Source of the DNA: Gemmatimonas aurantiaca T-27
GTDB taxonomy: Bacteria; Gemmatimonadota; Gemmatimonadetes; Gemmatimonadales; Gemmatimonadaceae
Reading direction: 5' to 3'
Length of the DNA stretch: 64,000 nucleotides
Assembly (NCBI RefSeq): GCF_000010305.1
Contig: NC_012489.1
Coordinates: 4,161,646 to 4,225,645, forward strand
Below the pieces are notes generated by a model. That model was not told the DNA's origin. It made no database searches and was given only the letters and a program-made list of their open reading frames with translations. Both the position numbers and the translations under genes were made by a program. Shown piece after piece: positions 1-9,090 of the stretch (within the stretch, counting starts at the first letter, position 1; every line of letters begins with the position of its first letter).

Positions 1-540
1 CAACTGCGCCGCCGGTTGGCCCGTCTTGGCGCCGAGTACGAGTCCCATGCGTGTACAGAGGACCATGCGGGCAGCCTGTTCGACGTCCAGCGTATCCGGC
101 AGCGAGCCGTCGGTCTTGGCGTCGGCGAGTCGTCGAATCACAGCGTCCTGCAGAATGGCGGCGTCGGCCTGGAGAATCGCGCCGACCTCTTCATCCGTCG
201 CGCCAAACTCCACGGCGGCATTCATCGCCAGGCAACCGGCGCCCTTTCGTTCGGGCGTGCAGGTGATGGCCGACTGCAGCAGCAGACGCAGTGCCGCCAA
301 TGGCGGCGAGGTGCGACACAGCAGTGCCACCTGCTCACCGATTTCATGTCGGCTATACGCGCGCAGCGCGTCGAGAAAACACTGCCGCTTGTCGCCGAAG
401 GTGTCGTAGAAGCTCTGGCGACCGATACCCATCGCACGCGTGAGGTCCTCCGTGGTGGTCGGGGCAAACCCCTTCCGCCAGAAAACCTCCACCCCCGCCC
501 GCAGGGCATCGTCGCGCTCGAACTCCTTGGGCCGTGCCAT
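1..540 (-). CDS. TetR-family transcriptional regulator, cut by the window edge
   Basis: The minus-strand reading frame starts at the ATG complementary to 538-540 and stays open for 180 codons to the window edge, so the C-terminus is missing. The N-terminus (MARPKEFERDDALRAGVEVF) is followed by a TetR helix-turn-helix at about residues 28-50 (TTTEDLTRAMGIGRQSFYDTFGDK), in the order expected for TetR_N. The middle (about 95-150) holds an AGCLAMNAAVEFG segment like the C-terminal domains of AcrR/YcdC-type repressors. Family members are usually 190-210 residues, so only a few codons are lost. Its target is unknown: the gene it would regulate lies either beyond the left edge or is autoregulated. 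The family call is secure; the ligand is not inferable. Confidence 0.85.
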   Translation of the reverse strand, partial: MARPKEFERDDALRAGVEVFWRKGFAPTTTEDLTRAMGIGRQSFYDTFGDKRQCFLDALRAYSRHEIGEQVALLCRTSPPLAALRLLLQSAITCTPERKGAGCLAMNAAVEFGATDEEVGAILQADAAILQDAVIRRLADAKTDGSLPDTLDVEQAARMVLCTRMGLVLGAKTGQPAAQL

Positions 541-598
541 ATCCTGCAATCTGGCTGTTTTGGACAGACGTGTCAATAACACTGGTCCGCAACAGCGC

Positions 599-749
599 AC
601 AGCGGGGGGAACACAGAGGACACAAAAACAAAAAACTACCGCCACAGATGCAAAGACATGTCAATCAAACACTTAGCTGATTGAATGATTTTTTGGTGGT
701 ATCTGTGCCTTCCGCTCGGTTTCTGTGCAATCTGTGTTCCCCCCGCTGT
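599..749. repeat. Long imperfect palindromic repeat, copy 1
   Basis: The ends form a perfect 19-base inverted repeat (599-617 pairing with 731-749, core AGCGGGGGGAACACAGA). Inside them, ACAGA-type motifs continue to pair imperfectly, giving a roughly 150-base palindrome. The right half (695-753) matches 4955-5013 of the second copy in 56 of 59 positions by eye. The element is non-coding, AT-richer in its centre, and ends 12 bases before the stop codon of the metallophosphoesterase. It looks like a dispersed MITE/REP-type element and may also act as a transcript end. Confidence 0.75.
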
Positions 750-760
750 ACCCAACCCAA

Positions 761-1978
761 CTATCGAAGCAGGATCGTCGCCTGCGGCCCCCACCGCGAT
801 GCGGCAGAGACATGGTCCCATCGGTACTCACGCACCGTCAGCCGCTGACGAGCGGCATCGAGGGTGACGACCAGAAACGAAAGCTTGGTGTCGTCGGTGG
901 CCGAGTCGCGGCCTTTGAGCGGAGAGTCCACACGGAAGGCAGGAAGCAATGCAGTGCCGTCGGCCTCACGCAGCGCGTGGAACTCGGTCCAGTTCTGATG
1001 TCCGTGGAAATAAGCCCGCACATTGCGATGACGGCGCACCAGCTCACGAAAGCCTTCCAATGTGGGCGATCCTTCGAAACGGGCTCCTGGCAACGGCGCG
1101 CCCTGCCACTGCTCGGTGAGCAACGCCTGGAAGCCTCCAGTACCCGGCGGTCCACCACCCGGTGCGGTGAAATGACTGATATCCACCATCGGCGGATCGT
1201 GTGCGAACAACAGCACCGGCACCGAATCGGGGATGCTCGACAGCTCCTGCTCCATCCACGCTCGCTCGGCGGAGTCGGGCCAGATGTGCAGCACCATCAG
1301 CGCCACCCCATCGAGGCGGCGCACATAGTGGATGCGGTCGCGTGTGTAGTCGAATGGTGGTCGCTGCGCATACTGCACGGGATCGATCAACCGCAGCAGA
1401 CCCGCCATCGCCGCCGTGTCGGTGCGCGGCGTGAGCGCGGGCACATAGCCGATCGCATTCGAGGCATCGTGATTGCCGGTCGCCACGATCATGGGCAATG
1501 GCGCCGCACGTCCGGCATTCAGCGGCGCGACAAATGTATCGAGGAACTCCTGCCATGATGCGGCCGCCGATTGCACACCGGGTTCGGCGCGGTTGGCGAT
1601 ATCCCCTGTGACAGCCACAAATCCGAGTTCGCCGATGGGTTGTCCCGCATGCACACCCGTGTCATCGGGCAGGCGGGTACCCGGCAGGGCCCGCACGGCC
1701 GCCGCCAGCGCGGCATTCACCTTGGCTGCGGAGACAGCGGAGTCACCCCGAAAGCGCGCACGCGCCAAGCCGTAGTGTAGATCGGACACCAACACGAAGT
1801 GGATCGCCGCCGCAGACTCGCTGCGCTGCGCGGTCGCGGTCTGCCAAGGCACCCCCATGATCACGACGAGGCTCAGCACAGCGGCGCGCAGTATCCACAC
1901 GCAGACGGCGTCCGGGGAAATCCCCGGACGCCGCTGGACAGCACGCACACACGTTCTCACCAAGTCCTTACATGCCAT
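761..1978 (-). CDS. Exported calcineurin-like metallophosphoesterase
   Basis: This is a 405-residue protein with the metallophosphatase motif series: SDLHYG (D66/H68), VTGDIAN (D126), ATGNHD (N169-D171), a later LLFAHDPP, and FHGHQN where most family members have GHTH. The hydrophobic stretch at about residues 28-50 (ILRAAVLSLVVIMGV) ending in ATAQ suggests a signal peptide or anchor, so the enzyme probably acts in the periplasm on phosphoesters. I chose the ATG at 1976-1978 because it overlaps the last codons and stop (1968-1970) of the TonB receptor gene, which suggests translational coupling; an in-frame ATG 23 codons upstream is possible but adds an unlikely N-terminus. The pairing suggests import and dephosphorylation of the same substrate class (inference). 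Confidence 0.82.
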   Translation of the reverse strand: MACKDLVRTCVRAVQRRPGISPDAVCVWILRAAVLSLVVIMGVPWQTATAQRSESAAAIHFVLVSDLHYGLARARFRGDSAVSAAKVNAALAAAVRALPGTRLPDDTGVHAGQPIGELGFVAVTGDIANRAEPGVQSAAASWQEFLDTFVAPLNAGRAAPLPMIVATGNHDASNAIGYVPALTPRTDTAAMAGLLRLIDPVQYAQRPPFDYTRDRIHYVRRLDGVALMVLHIWPDSAERAWMEQELSSIPDSVPVLLFAHDPPMVDISHFTAPGGGPPGTGGFQALLTEQWQGAPLPGARFEGSPTLEGFRELVRRHRNVRAYFHGHQNWTEFHALREADGTALLPAFRVDSPLKGRDSATDDTKLSFLVVTLDAARQRLTVREYRWDHVSAASRWGPQATILLR

Positions 1979-4727
1979 GACGGACGCCGAAGTTGAGCTG
2001 GCGGCCGTAGTACGTGGTGGACACCGGATGGCTGCGGTCACCCACATACTCCACCGTGGGTGTGTTGGTCACGTTTCGCACGTTCAGGAAGATCGAACCG
2101 AGCCGCTGTGTGCCGTAGCTGAACGTCAGATCCACCAGCTTATCGGGCGCGAAGTAGCGATCCTGCGCGAGCGCCGCACCGACGGCGGACAGACGCGCGG
2201 AACGCTGCACGTACGACGCCCGCAGCTCAAAGCCACGAAGGTTGTAGAACCCGATGAGGTTGAGCACATCACGGGCCGGGCCGGTCAGCGGCAACGATTC
2301 CGTGCGGCCCGGATAGCGAGCGTCGCTGCTGATGAAGCTGTAGTTGCTCTCGATGCCCAGTCCACTGAGCAATCCCGGCAACATGTTGAAGCGCTGTACC
2401 CACGACAGCTCCACGCCCTGCGAGCTGCCCCCTTCCGAGTTCACACGACGCTGTTCGTCGTATCCGGCAAAGTCGCCCGTGGTGAGACGCGTGCGCTGGC
2501 TGAAGACGAACGACTCGATGTCCTTGCGGAACACCGACACCGAGAATGCTCCGAGCTCACCCAGCGCGTACTCGGCGCTGGCATCCCAGTTGCGCGCCGT
2601 GGCCGGCTTGAGGTCAGGATTGCCCACAACGATAGTGGGTGGGTTGAGCTGGGCATTCACCTGCGCGCTCGGAATAAGGTCGCCAGGCGCAGGACGTGAC
2701 ATGCCCGTGGTGAATGAGGCGCGCATCACGAGCGGCACCACCGGCTGATATCGCACATGCAGGCTGGGCAGCACGTTGCTGTACGACGCGCTCGACTTCT
2801 GCTCCACGATGCCCGTCACGCTGGTCACACCGTTGACCGTGGTGGTACGAACCAGATTGGCACGACCGCTGTTGTTGGTGTGTTCGAAGCGCGCACCACC
2901 GATCAGGCGTACGTTGCCGATATCGAGCGTACCCATGGCAAAGGCGGCCGTGATCGATTCATCGATACCGAAGTCGCTGTTCGCGCGGCCCTGTGTGGAA
3001 AACGGCTCGTTCACCAGGAAAGTGCCGGCACCGTTCTGCACCGACTGCAACCAGCGGTCGTAGTCTGGGAAGTACGGCAGCAGGCGCGAGCGTCCATTCG
3101 ACGCCGGCATGAAGTCCGGTGTGGCCACGTCGCGAATCAGCGTCGGCGTGATGCTGGCCGAATTGGCGGCATTCAGCGTGTAACGCGCATAGATCGGCTG
3201 CGACTGGGCCGACTGCTTGGTCGAGTTGCGGGCACCGAACTTGAGCGAGAACGGCAATCCATCGAGGGAGAACGTGCGGCGGGTGCTCAGGTCGATGGTC
3301 GTTTCGTTTTCATCACGTGGTGCCTGCGTCTGGTCCACATTCACCAGCCGCTGCAGCGTCTTGTTGCCGAGGTCCACGCCGTTCGTGACCGTGAAGCGCG
3401 GAAAGCGCGGCTCGGCCATGTCGGGGGTCATCGCCACATTGGCGATGCGCGTGGTGATCTGCATGGTGGCCGGATAGGTCTTGTCGGCGCGGGAGTGCGA
3501 AGCGCGCAGGTCGGTGTTCCAGGCCCCCCACTGCGTGGTGCCACCGGCGATGTACATCTGGAAGACGTTGTGCGGCTCACGATAGAACGTGATGTTGTCG
3601 ACCTGCGAAGTGGTGGGACGCCATGTCGTGCCCTTCTGGTCGAGCCAACGATAGTCGTCGCTCCAGACGGCCTTGGCATACAGCGTGGTACTGGTGTTCG
3701 GTCGATAGCCGACATTGAAGCCCAGGCCGATACGGCGCTTCTCTTCGCCACGATCGTACACATTGTTGCTGGCCAGCACGAACGGATTGGTTCCCACGGT
3801 GCTGTAGGCGTTGTCCGAACCATCATAGCCACGGTAGTCGTGAAAGTACGAACCCGTGAACAGGTAGCCGAAGTTCTTTTTTGCGCCGAGCCGGTCGCCA
3901 ATCACCAGCTCGAGCTGCTGATTGATCGTGTTGCCACGCTGGTTGTTGGTGCCACCGAGATTGAACGCGAACGTGCGGTCGGGTGAATCAAATGCCGTGC
4001 GGGTCACGAGATTGAGCGAACCGCCGATGCCATCACCCGGCAAGTCTGGCGTGAGCGCCTTCGTGACTTCCACGCGCGAGAGCGTGGCGTAGGGGAACTG
4101 ATCGAGTGCCACATCGCGGTTGCCATCGACGTTCGTGATGGGCAGTCCGTCCACCGTCACCGAGTTGTACTGGGGTGCGAGACCACGAATGGTGGCGGTA
4201 CGATTCACGCCGGCGCGTGTCTCCACGATGATGCCGGGCAGACGCAGCAGCGCGTCGCCGATATTGCCTTCCTGCACGAGACCGAGGGCTTCGCGCGACA
4301 CCACCGTTTTGAGGTTGTCGGCGGAGCGCTGAATGTTGATGGCGGTCGCCTGCCCGGCCACCTGACCAATGGTGGTGACGGTTTCGAGATTGGGCGTGAG
4401 CGCAATTTCCACGTCGGCCCGCGCACCGGCGGCCACCGTCACGGGCGTACGCGATGCGCCGTAGCCGATGTAACGCACCACCAGGGTGTGCGTACCAACC
4501 GGAACGCCACGAAAGACAAACTGCCCTTCGCGTCCCGTGGCGGCTTCGAGTGACGTGCCTTCGACACGCACGATCGCGCCTTCGAGGTAGGCACCGGTCT
4601 GGCTGCGGACCCGCCCACCCACTTCACCAGTGGAGGACTGCGCGGGGAGCATAGCTGGTGCGAGCGCCAGCAACAGAATGCGAAGCGCCCCCGCGAGGCG
4701 GGAGCGCAAGCGAACAGACAAAGACAT
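1968..4727 (-). CDS. TonB-dependent receptor with carboxypeptidase-regulatory N-terminal domain
   Basis: This 919-residue outer-membrane protein starts with a signal peptide (LRILLLALAPAMLPAQ). A carboxypeptidase-regulatory-like domain follows (about 33-115, GEVGGRVRSQTGAYLEGAIV), then a plug domain (about 130-250, with LLRLPGIIVETRAG, TIRGLAPQYNSVTVDG and LSRVEVTKALTPDLPGDGIGG), and then about 650 residues of beta-barrel. The layout and length match the large TonB receptors that import carbohydrates, siderophores or other bulky ligands. The final residues (LNFGVRHGM) end in Met rather than the common terminal aromatic. The next gene, a phosphoesterase, overlaps its stop codon. The substrate cannot be told from sequence; an organophosphate is suggested only by the neighbour. 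Confidence 0.9.
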   Translation of the reverse strand: MSLSVRLRSRLAGALRILLLALAPAMLPAQSSTGEVGGRVRSQTGAYLEGAIVRVEGTSLEAATGREGQFVFRGVPVGTHTLVVRYIGYGASRTPVTVAAGARADVEIALTPNLETVTTIGQVAGQATAINIQRSADNLKTVVSREALGLVQEGNIGDALLRLPGIIVETRAGVNRTATIRGLAPQYNSVTVDGLPITNVDGNRDVALDQFPYATLSRVEVTKALTPDLPGDGIGGSLNLVTRTAFDSPDRTFAFNLGGTNNQRGNTINQQLELVIGDRLGAKKNFGYLFTGSYFHDYRGYDGSDNAYSTVGTNPFVLASNNVYDRGEEKRRIGLGFNVGYRPNTSTTLYAKAVWSDDYRWLDQKGTTWRPTTSQVDNITFYREPHNVFQMYIAGGTTQWGAWNTDLRASHSRADKTYPATMQITTRIANVAMTPDMAEPRFPRFTVTNGVDLGNKTLQRLVNVDQTQAPRDENETTIDLSTRRTFSLDGLPFSLKFGARNSTKQSAQSQPIYARYTLNAANSASITPTLIRDVATPDFMPASNGRSRLLPYFPDYDRWLQSVQNGAGTFLVNEPFSTQGRANSDFGIDESITAAFAMGTLDIGNVRLIGGARFEHTNNSGRANLVRTTTVNGVTSVTGIVEQKSSASYSNVLPSLHVRYQPVVPLVMRASFTTGMSRPAPGDLIPSAQVNAQLNPPTIVVGNPDLKPATARNWDASAEYALGELGAFSVSVFRKDIESFVFSQRTRLTTGDFAGYDEQRRVNSEGGSSQGVELSWVQRFNMLPGLLSGLGIESNYSFISSDARYPGRTESLPLTGPARDVLNLIGFYNLRGFELRASYVQRSARLSAVGAALAQDRYFAPDKLVDLTFSYGTQRLGSIFLNVRNVTNTPTVEYVGDRSHPVSTTYYGRQLNFGVRHGM

Positions 4728-4842
4728 GAGATGAGGCCGGTTGAAGGTGTGTAGCCGGCATCACAATCCCCAATCTTCGTCACGGCGCCGTGACCTGCAC
4801 GTCACGACTCAAGCCAATGGGCATACCTGAATTCGGAACTGC

Positions 4843-5011
4843 GTACAGCGGGGGGAACACAGAGCACACAGAAACAAACCGCCACGACCACAGACACAAC
4901 GAGCAACTTCGTGCTCCATCACTTGAAAAATGATTGAACGATTCTCTTTGTGATGGTGGTATCTGTGCCTTCTGCTCCGTTTCTGTGCGATCTGTGTTCC
5001 CCCCGCTGTAC
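4843..5011. repeat. Long imperfect palindromic repeat, copy 2
   Basis: The ends form a perfect 21-base inverted repeat (4843-4863 with 4991-5011; left arm GTACAGCGGGGGGAACACAG plus one base). The right half is nearly identical to copy 1 at 599-749, while the left half and centre are more diverged. The element stops 2 bases before the stop codon of the aminotransferase gene. It has no coding content. Confidence 0.78.
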
Positions 5012-5013
5012 CC

Positions 5014-6351
5014 CTACGCCGTCGCTTCGAGCGCGCGCCGCACCTTGCCCACGAGCTCGTGGATCTGTTCTTCGTTGATGATCAGCGGCGGCGAGAGCGC
5101 AATGATGTCGCCCGTGACACGAATGAGCGCATCCTGCTCATGGAACGCATTGGTGAACACATCGAAGCCACGCGCGCCAGCCACCCCATCGCGGGGACTG
5201 AGCTCGATGCCACCCACCAGACCAATGTTGCGCACGTCGATCACATGCGGCGCATCACGCAGGCCGTGCAGTGCCGCCTCCCACACCGGGCCCATGGTGG
5301 CCGCACGGGTGAGCAGCCCCTCGCTCTGATACACCTGCAACGTGGCCAATGCCGCGGCGGCCGACAGGGGATGTCCGCTGTAGGTATAGCCGTGGAACAG
5401 CTCGATGCCACGCGGCGTGGACTGCACCACCTCGTCGTAGATCTTCGTGTGCACGCAGGTGGCCCCCATCGGGACCGCCGCGTTGGTGAGTCCCTTGGCC
5501 ACCGTGAGGATATCGGGCGTGACACCAAACGCCTGCGCCGCAAACGGCGCGCCCACACGACCAAAGCCGGTGATGACTTCGTCGAAGATGAGCAAAATGC
5601 CGTGTTTCGTGCAAAGCTCACGCAGCCGCTGCAGATACCCCACAGGCGGAATGAGCACACCCGTCGAACCGGCCAGCGGCTCGACGATCACCGCCGCGAT
5701 GCGCTCCGCGCCATGTTTGGCCACCATCTCCTCGAGCGCATCGGCCAGATGCCCACCCCATTCCGGCTGCCCCTTCGAGAAGGCCTGCCTGGAAAGGTCG
5801 TGCGTGTGCGGCAGATGATCGATGTGGGGCAACAACTGCTTCGCGAACGTCTTGCGGTTGGTTTCGATACCGCCCACGGAAATACCGCCAAAACCCACGC
5901 CATGATAGCCGCGCTGCCGCCCCACGAAGAGGCAGCGATCGGGCTCCCCACGCGCCTGGTGATACGCCAGCGCGATCTTGAGTGCGCTGTCCACCGACTC
6001 ACTGCCTGAGCCGGAGAAGAACACACGGTCCATGCCTTCCGGCAACACCTCGGCCAGACGTTCGGCCAATGCGAACATGAGCGGATGGCCCATCTGGAAC
6101 GCCGGCGCATAATCGAGCGTGCTGGCGGCCTGCATCATCGCATCGATGATGGGTTGCCGGCAGTGTCCGGCATTCACACACCACAACCCCGCCGTGCCGT
6201 CGAGAATCTCGCGCCCGTCGTCGGAGCGGTAGTGCATATCCTTGGCGCTCACCAGCAACCGGGGGCGCGCCTTGTACGCCTTGTTGGCCGTGAAAGGCAT
6301 CCAGAGTGCATCGAGCGAGGGCGTGGCAGCGGTGCGTGAGGCTGCGGTCAT
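5014..6351 (-). CDS. Class III aminotransferase, omega-amino acid (beta-alanine):pyruvate type
   Basis: This 445-residue fold-type I PLP enzyme has the class III signature: LLIFDEVITGFGR with D257 for the pyridine nitrogen, and VAKGLTNAAVPMGA with K286 as Schiff-base lysine. The N-terminal text (LDALWMPFTANKAYKARPRL and LDGTAGLWCVNAGHCRQPI) is typical of omega-amino acid:pyruvate aminotransferases, which convert beta-alanine plus pyruvate to malonate semialdehyde plus alanine. It is the last gene of the minus-strand run containing M20 peptidase, SusC, SusD and P1 peptidase. The methylmalonate-semialdehyde dehydrogenase at 17057 could take its product to acetyl-CoA. Substrate specificity is inferred from family resemblance; other omega-amines (for example 4-aminobutyrate) remain possible. 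Confidence 0.88.
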   Translation of the reverse strand: MTAASRTAATPSLDALWMPFTANKAYKARPRLLVSAKDMHYRSDDGREILDGTAGLWCVNAGHCRQPIIDAMMQAASTLDYAPAFQMGHPLMFALAERLAEVLPEGMDRVFFSGSGSESVDSALKIALAYHQARGEPDRCLFVGRQRGYHGVGFGGISVGGIETNRKTFAKQLLPHIDHLPHTHDLSRQAFSKGQPEWGGHLADALEEMVAKHGAERIAAVIVEPLAGSTGVLIPPVGYLQRLRELCTKHGILLIFDEVITGFGRVGAPFAAQAFGVTPDILTVAKGLTNAAVPMGATCVHTKIYDEVVQSTPRGIELFHGYTYSGHPLSAAAALATLQVYQSEGLLTRAATMGPVWEAALHGLRDAPHVIDVRNIGLVGGIELSPRDGVAGARGFDVFTNAFHEQDALIRVTGDIIALSPPLIINEEQIHELVGKVRRALEATA

Positions 6352-6375
6352 CGGAATGTCCTGAGAAATGACGAC

Positions 6376-6405
6376 GCGGATGGACGCACCAAGTCGTCCA
6401 TCCGC
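6376..6405 (-). promoter_or_regulatory. Intercistronic hairpin between P1 peptidase and aminotransferase genes
   Basis: A perfect 11-base stem (GCGGATGGACG, 6376-6386, with 6395-6405) encloses an 8-base loop in the gap between the two minus-strand genes. No T-run follows it in the direction of transcription, so it looks more like an mRNA-stabilising or partial attenuation hairpin than a full terminator. Confidence 0.5.
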
Positions 6406-6429
6406 GCCACGGGTGATGAGTTCGGTGAC

Positions 6430-7620
6430 TTACCGGCCTGCAGCCTTGCGCTTCACGCAGGCGCTCGGATACGTCTCGCAGTATCCGAGGCGGCTATTGC
6501 CCACCTGCTTCGAATCGAGCACGGCATGCACGACGGCCCGTCCGAGCACATCGGCGGCCGCATTGAAGATAGCCTGCAGATCGGCGTTGCCGAGTTGCGT
6601 GGTGAACGGCGTGGTGGCAATGCCGAACACCGTATCACCGTCACCGATGTTGTGGATCGGGCGAATGGAACGGGCGAGGCCGGCGTTGGCGATCTGCGCC
6701 ATGCGCTCGGCTTCCAGATCGATCAACGGCGCGTCGGTGGCCACCAGGGCGATGGTGGTGTTGCGCGGCGCCCCATCCGAGCCATCGTTCGGGCCACCAC
6801 GACCGGCCTGCGCCGTCTGGCACTCCTCGGCCTTGGGCTGCACGATGTTGAATTCGTCGGCCAGTTCGAGGAAGTACCCGTACGGCAGACATGTGCGCGG
6901 ATCGACCGGCGAACCGGCCGGGTTGAGACCCACGATGGCCGCCACCGTGTAGCCGTTGGACAGCTTCACGCTGGCCGTGCCCATGCCCCAGCCGGCACCC
7001 ATACCCATACCAGTCCGGCCGCTCTTCACCGGCTGCGTGCTGGCCGCTTCGGTGGCCTTGTAGCCGAACATGGCGTTGGGGCGCTTCTTGAAGTCACCAC
7101 CACGACCCAGGTCCATGAGAATGGCCGCCGGCACGATGGGCACCACACCGCCGCCCACCGGCACGCCGAACTTGTGCTCTTCCATCCACTGCATCACGCC
7201 CGTGGCTGCGTCGAGTCCGTAGGCACTGCCACCGCTCAGCACGATGGCCTGCACTCCACGTACCTGACCGCCCGGCTTGAGCAGGTCGGTTTCTTTGGTG
7301 CCCGGCGCGCCACCCATCTGCGAGTAGCCGGCAGTGGCACCTGTTTCCGTACGAATCACCGTGGTGCCCGAGCGATAGCCGCTGTCGCTGCGGGTGTAGT
7401 TGCCCACCTTCACGCCCGGCACGTCGGTGATGGAATTGTTCGGGCCGGGCCCGATCACCGTGACACGGGCCATCGGTGGACGCGCCGGCTGCCCACCGGG
7501 TGCTGCAGGCGGCTGCTGGGCCGCGAGCATGGCCGGGACGAGGGCGGCCATGGAAGCCGCGATGCCCATGCTGACGCGCCATCCGGCGCGCCAGCTCACA
7601 ACCTGATACGACTGGTCCAT
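6430..7620 (-). CDS. P1 family (DmpA/BapA-type, MEROPS S58) periplasmic peptidase
   Basis: This is a 396-residue self-processing N-terminal-nucleophile peptidase. A signal peptide (about 18-36, MGIAASMAALVPAMLAAQ) implies export. Family landmarks are NNSITDVPGVKVGNYT (about 61-75), AIVLSGGSAYGLDAA (about 125-139), the glycine-rich GMGMGAGWGMGTASVKL, and RNTTIALVATDAPL, where cleavage before T288 or T289 would create the new N-terminal nucleophile. Known relatives are aminopeptidases that release N-terminal D- or beta-amino acids, including beta-alanine, from short peptides. Its place between SusD and a beta-alanine-type aminotransferase supports a role in peptide breakdown after uptake. The 17-residue polar stretch before the hydrophobic segment leaves the exact start slightly uncertain. 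Confidence 0.88.
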   Translation of the reverse strand: MDQSYQVVSWRAGWRVSMGIAASMAALVPAMLAAQQPPAAPGGQPARPPMARVTVIGPGPNNSITDVPGVKVGNYTRSDSGYRSGTTVIRTETGATAGYSQMGGAPGTKETDLLKPGGQVRGVQAIVLSGGSAYGLDAATGVMQWMEEHKFGVPVGGGVVPIVPAAILMDLGRGGDFKKRPNAMFGYKATEAASTQPVKSGRTGMGMGAGWGMGTASVKLSNGYTVAAIVGLNPAGSPVDPRTCLPYGYFLELADEFNIVQPKAEECQTAQAGRGGPNDGSDGAPRNTTIALVATDAPLIDLEAERMAQIANAGLARSIRPIHNIGDGDTVFGIATTPFTTQLGNADLQAIFNAAADVLGRAVVHAVLDSKQVGNSRLGYCETYPSACVKRKAAGR

Positions 7621-7633
7621 CGTGTGGCTCCGA

Positions 7634-9088
7634 TCAGTGGAAGGGAAGCACGTCGGTCGACGCCTTGTTCTGCACGAGCACGCGGTTCATGTCGGCCTTG
7701 ATCACCACCGTCTTCGCCGCCTGATCGTACGTGAAACCATCCATACCGAGTGACGGCGGGATGAACGACGGGATGATGGCCTTCGTGTAGGGCTCGCCAT
7801 CCTTGGTCTTCGAGTTCGCGATGATTTCCGTGCGGGCGACCGGCATGCGGATGCCAAGGTCGGCCATGCGACGGCCTTCTGCGATGAAAATCTCCTGACG
7901 CATCAAATACACGACGTACAACCCGTCATCAACCGTTGTGATCGCGTCGATACGCGCCGTGGTCACCGAGGTGCCGGAGACCGTGAACGCCTTCACCGTG
8001 GGCAGCGAACGCGTGAGCACGAGACCGTCGACAAACGGCTCACCCGGCGCGAACGCCACGCGCGTGTCGGCGGTGTTGGGGTAGATGATCTTGCCACCCG
8101 CCCGACCACGCTGCTGGATGCGGCTGTCGATCTGCTCCGTGGGACGCGCGTTCACCAGCGTCAGCAACAGCTTGAGCCGGTCCTTGGCCCCCGTGATGTT
8201 GTTCTCCGCCAGCAACGCTTCGGCCAGAATGAGATGCGCTTCCTCGGCCTTGGCAAACGCGATCGGGCTCTGCGTGGTGGCACTGCGATTCGGGTACTTC
8301 GGATCGAGGAAGTCGAGACGCGGCAACGGCTGGAAGTTGTTGACGGAGCTCGTCAGCACACCCTGCATGGCGTTGTTCGGACCGTTGACCGGATCGAAGG
8401 TGGCGTTGCGCAGGAACTGCGGGCTGGCCGTGAGCAGTGCCGTGGCTTCTTCGACTGCCTTGGCCCGGTTCCCCAACCGGTAGTACGCACGAGCCAGCTC
8501 CAGCGTGTAGCTGTTGCGCGCCGCGGCATCGGTGCTGAGGGTGCGGGCCTGCGTGAAGTCGGCGATGGCGTTGTTCAGGTGTGCCTGCCAGGTGATGACT
8601 TCACCGTTGGCCACACCGGGCAGGCCGACATAGGCCTCACCGGCGAACAGATTGGCCATACCGCGGTTGAAATACAGATCGGCCTTGTCGTTGGCCGTCA
8701 CCTGCGGATCGCGCGGGAATACGCTGTCCAGTCCGAAGGTGGCCATGTAGCGCAGGCGCGCGATGGCATTCTGAATGGACGTGACCTCGGGATCGAGATA
8801 CGTGATGACCGGCTGATCAAACTGCTGGTTGTTCGTCGTGTAGTTGTTGAAATAGTTGTCGGAGATGATTTCGCCGTTCTGCACCACGGTGTTGAGCGTG
8901 AGCAGGAACTGGCGCTGCGTACCACGCAGCCACGACGCACCGGCAGCCGGTGTGGCGAGGAACTGTTCGTCCGTCAGGTTGGGATTGCGCACTTCGGTGG
9001 GCGAGAACGCATTGCAGGCACCTGCAGCGATCACGGCCAGCGTCGGCGCGAGCAGGCGCGTGGCCCGCATCAGAGTCGGTCGGCGCAT
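7634..9088 (-). CDS. SusD/RagB-family nutrient-binding outer-membrane lipoprotein
   Basis: This is a 484-residue lipoprotein. The signal peptide ends in the lipobox AAGAC with C25 as the lipidated cysteine, followed by NAFSPTEVRNPNL. The alpha-helical body carries tetratricopeptide-like helices (about 150-230, DFTQARTLSTDAAARNSYTL), and the later segment resembles SusD C-terminal regions (SPIAFAKAEEAHLILAEALL; MRQEIFIAEGRRMADLG). SusD proteins cap a SusC transporter and deliver ligand. The gene starts 2 bases after the SusC stop, as expected for a SusC/SusD pair. The neighbouring peptidases argue for peptide rather than glycan ligands (inference). Confidence 0.88.
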   Translation of the reverse strand: MRRPTLMRATRLLAPTLAVIAAGACNAFSPTEVRNPNLTDEQFLATPAAGASWLRGTQRQFLLTLNTVVQNGEIISDNYFNNYTTNNQQFDQPVITYLDPEVTSIQNAIARLRYMATFGLDSVFPRDPQVTANDKADLYFNRGMANLFAGEAYVGLPGVANGEVITWQAHLNNAIADFTQARTLSTDAAARNSYTLELARAYYRLGNRAKAVEEATALLTASPQFLRNATFDPVNGPNNAMQGVLTSSVNNFQPLPRLDFLDPKYPNRSATTQSPIAFAKAEEAHLILAEALLAENNITGAKDRLKLLLTLVNARPTEQIDSRIQQRGRAGGKIIYPNTADTRVAFAPGEPFVDGLVLTRSLPTVKAFTVSGTSVTTARIDAITTVDDGLYVVYLMRQEIFIAEGRRMADLGIRMPVARTEIIANSKTKDGEPYTKAIIPSFIPPSLGMDGFTYDQAAKTVVIKADMNRVLVQNKASTDVLPFH

Positions 9089-9090
9089 CG

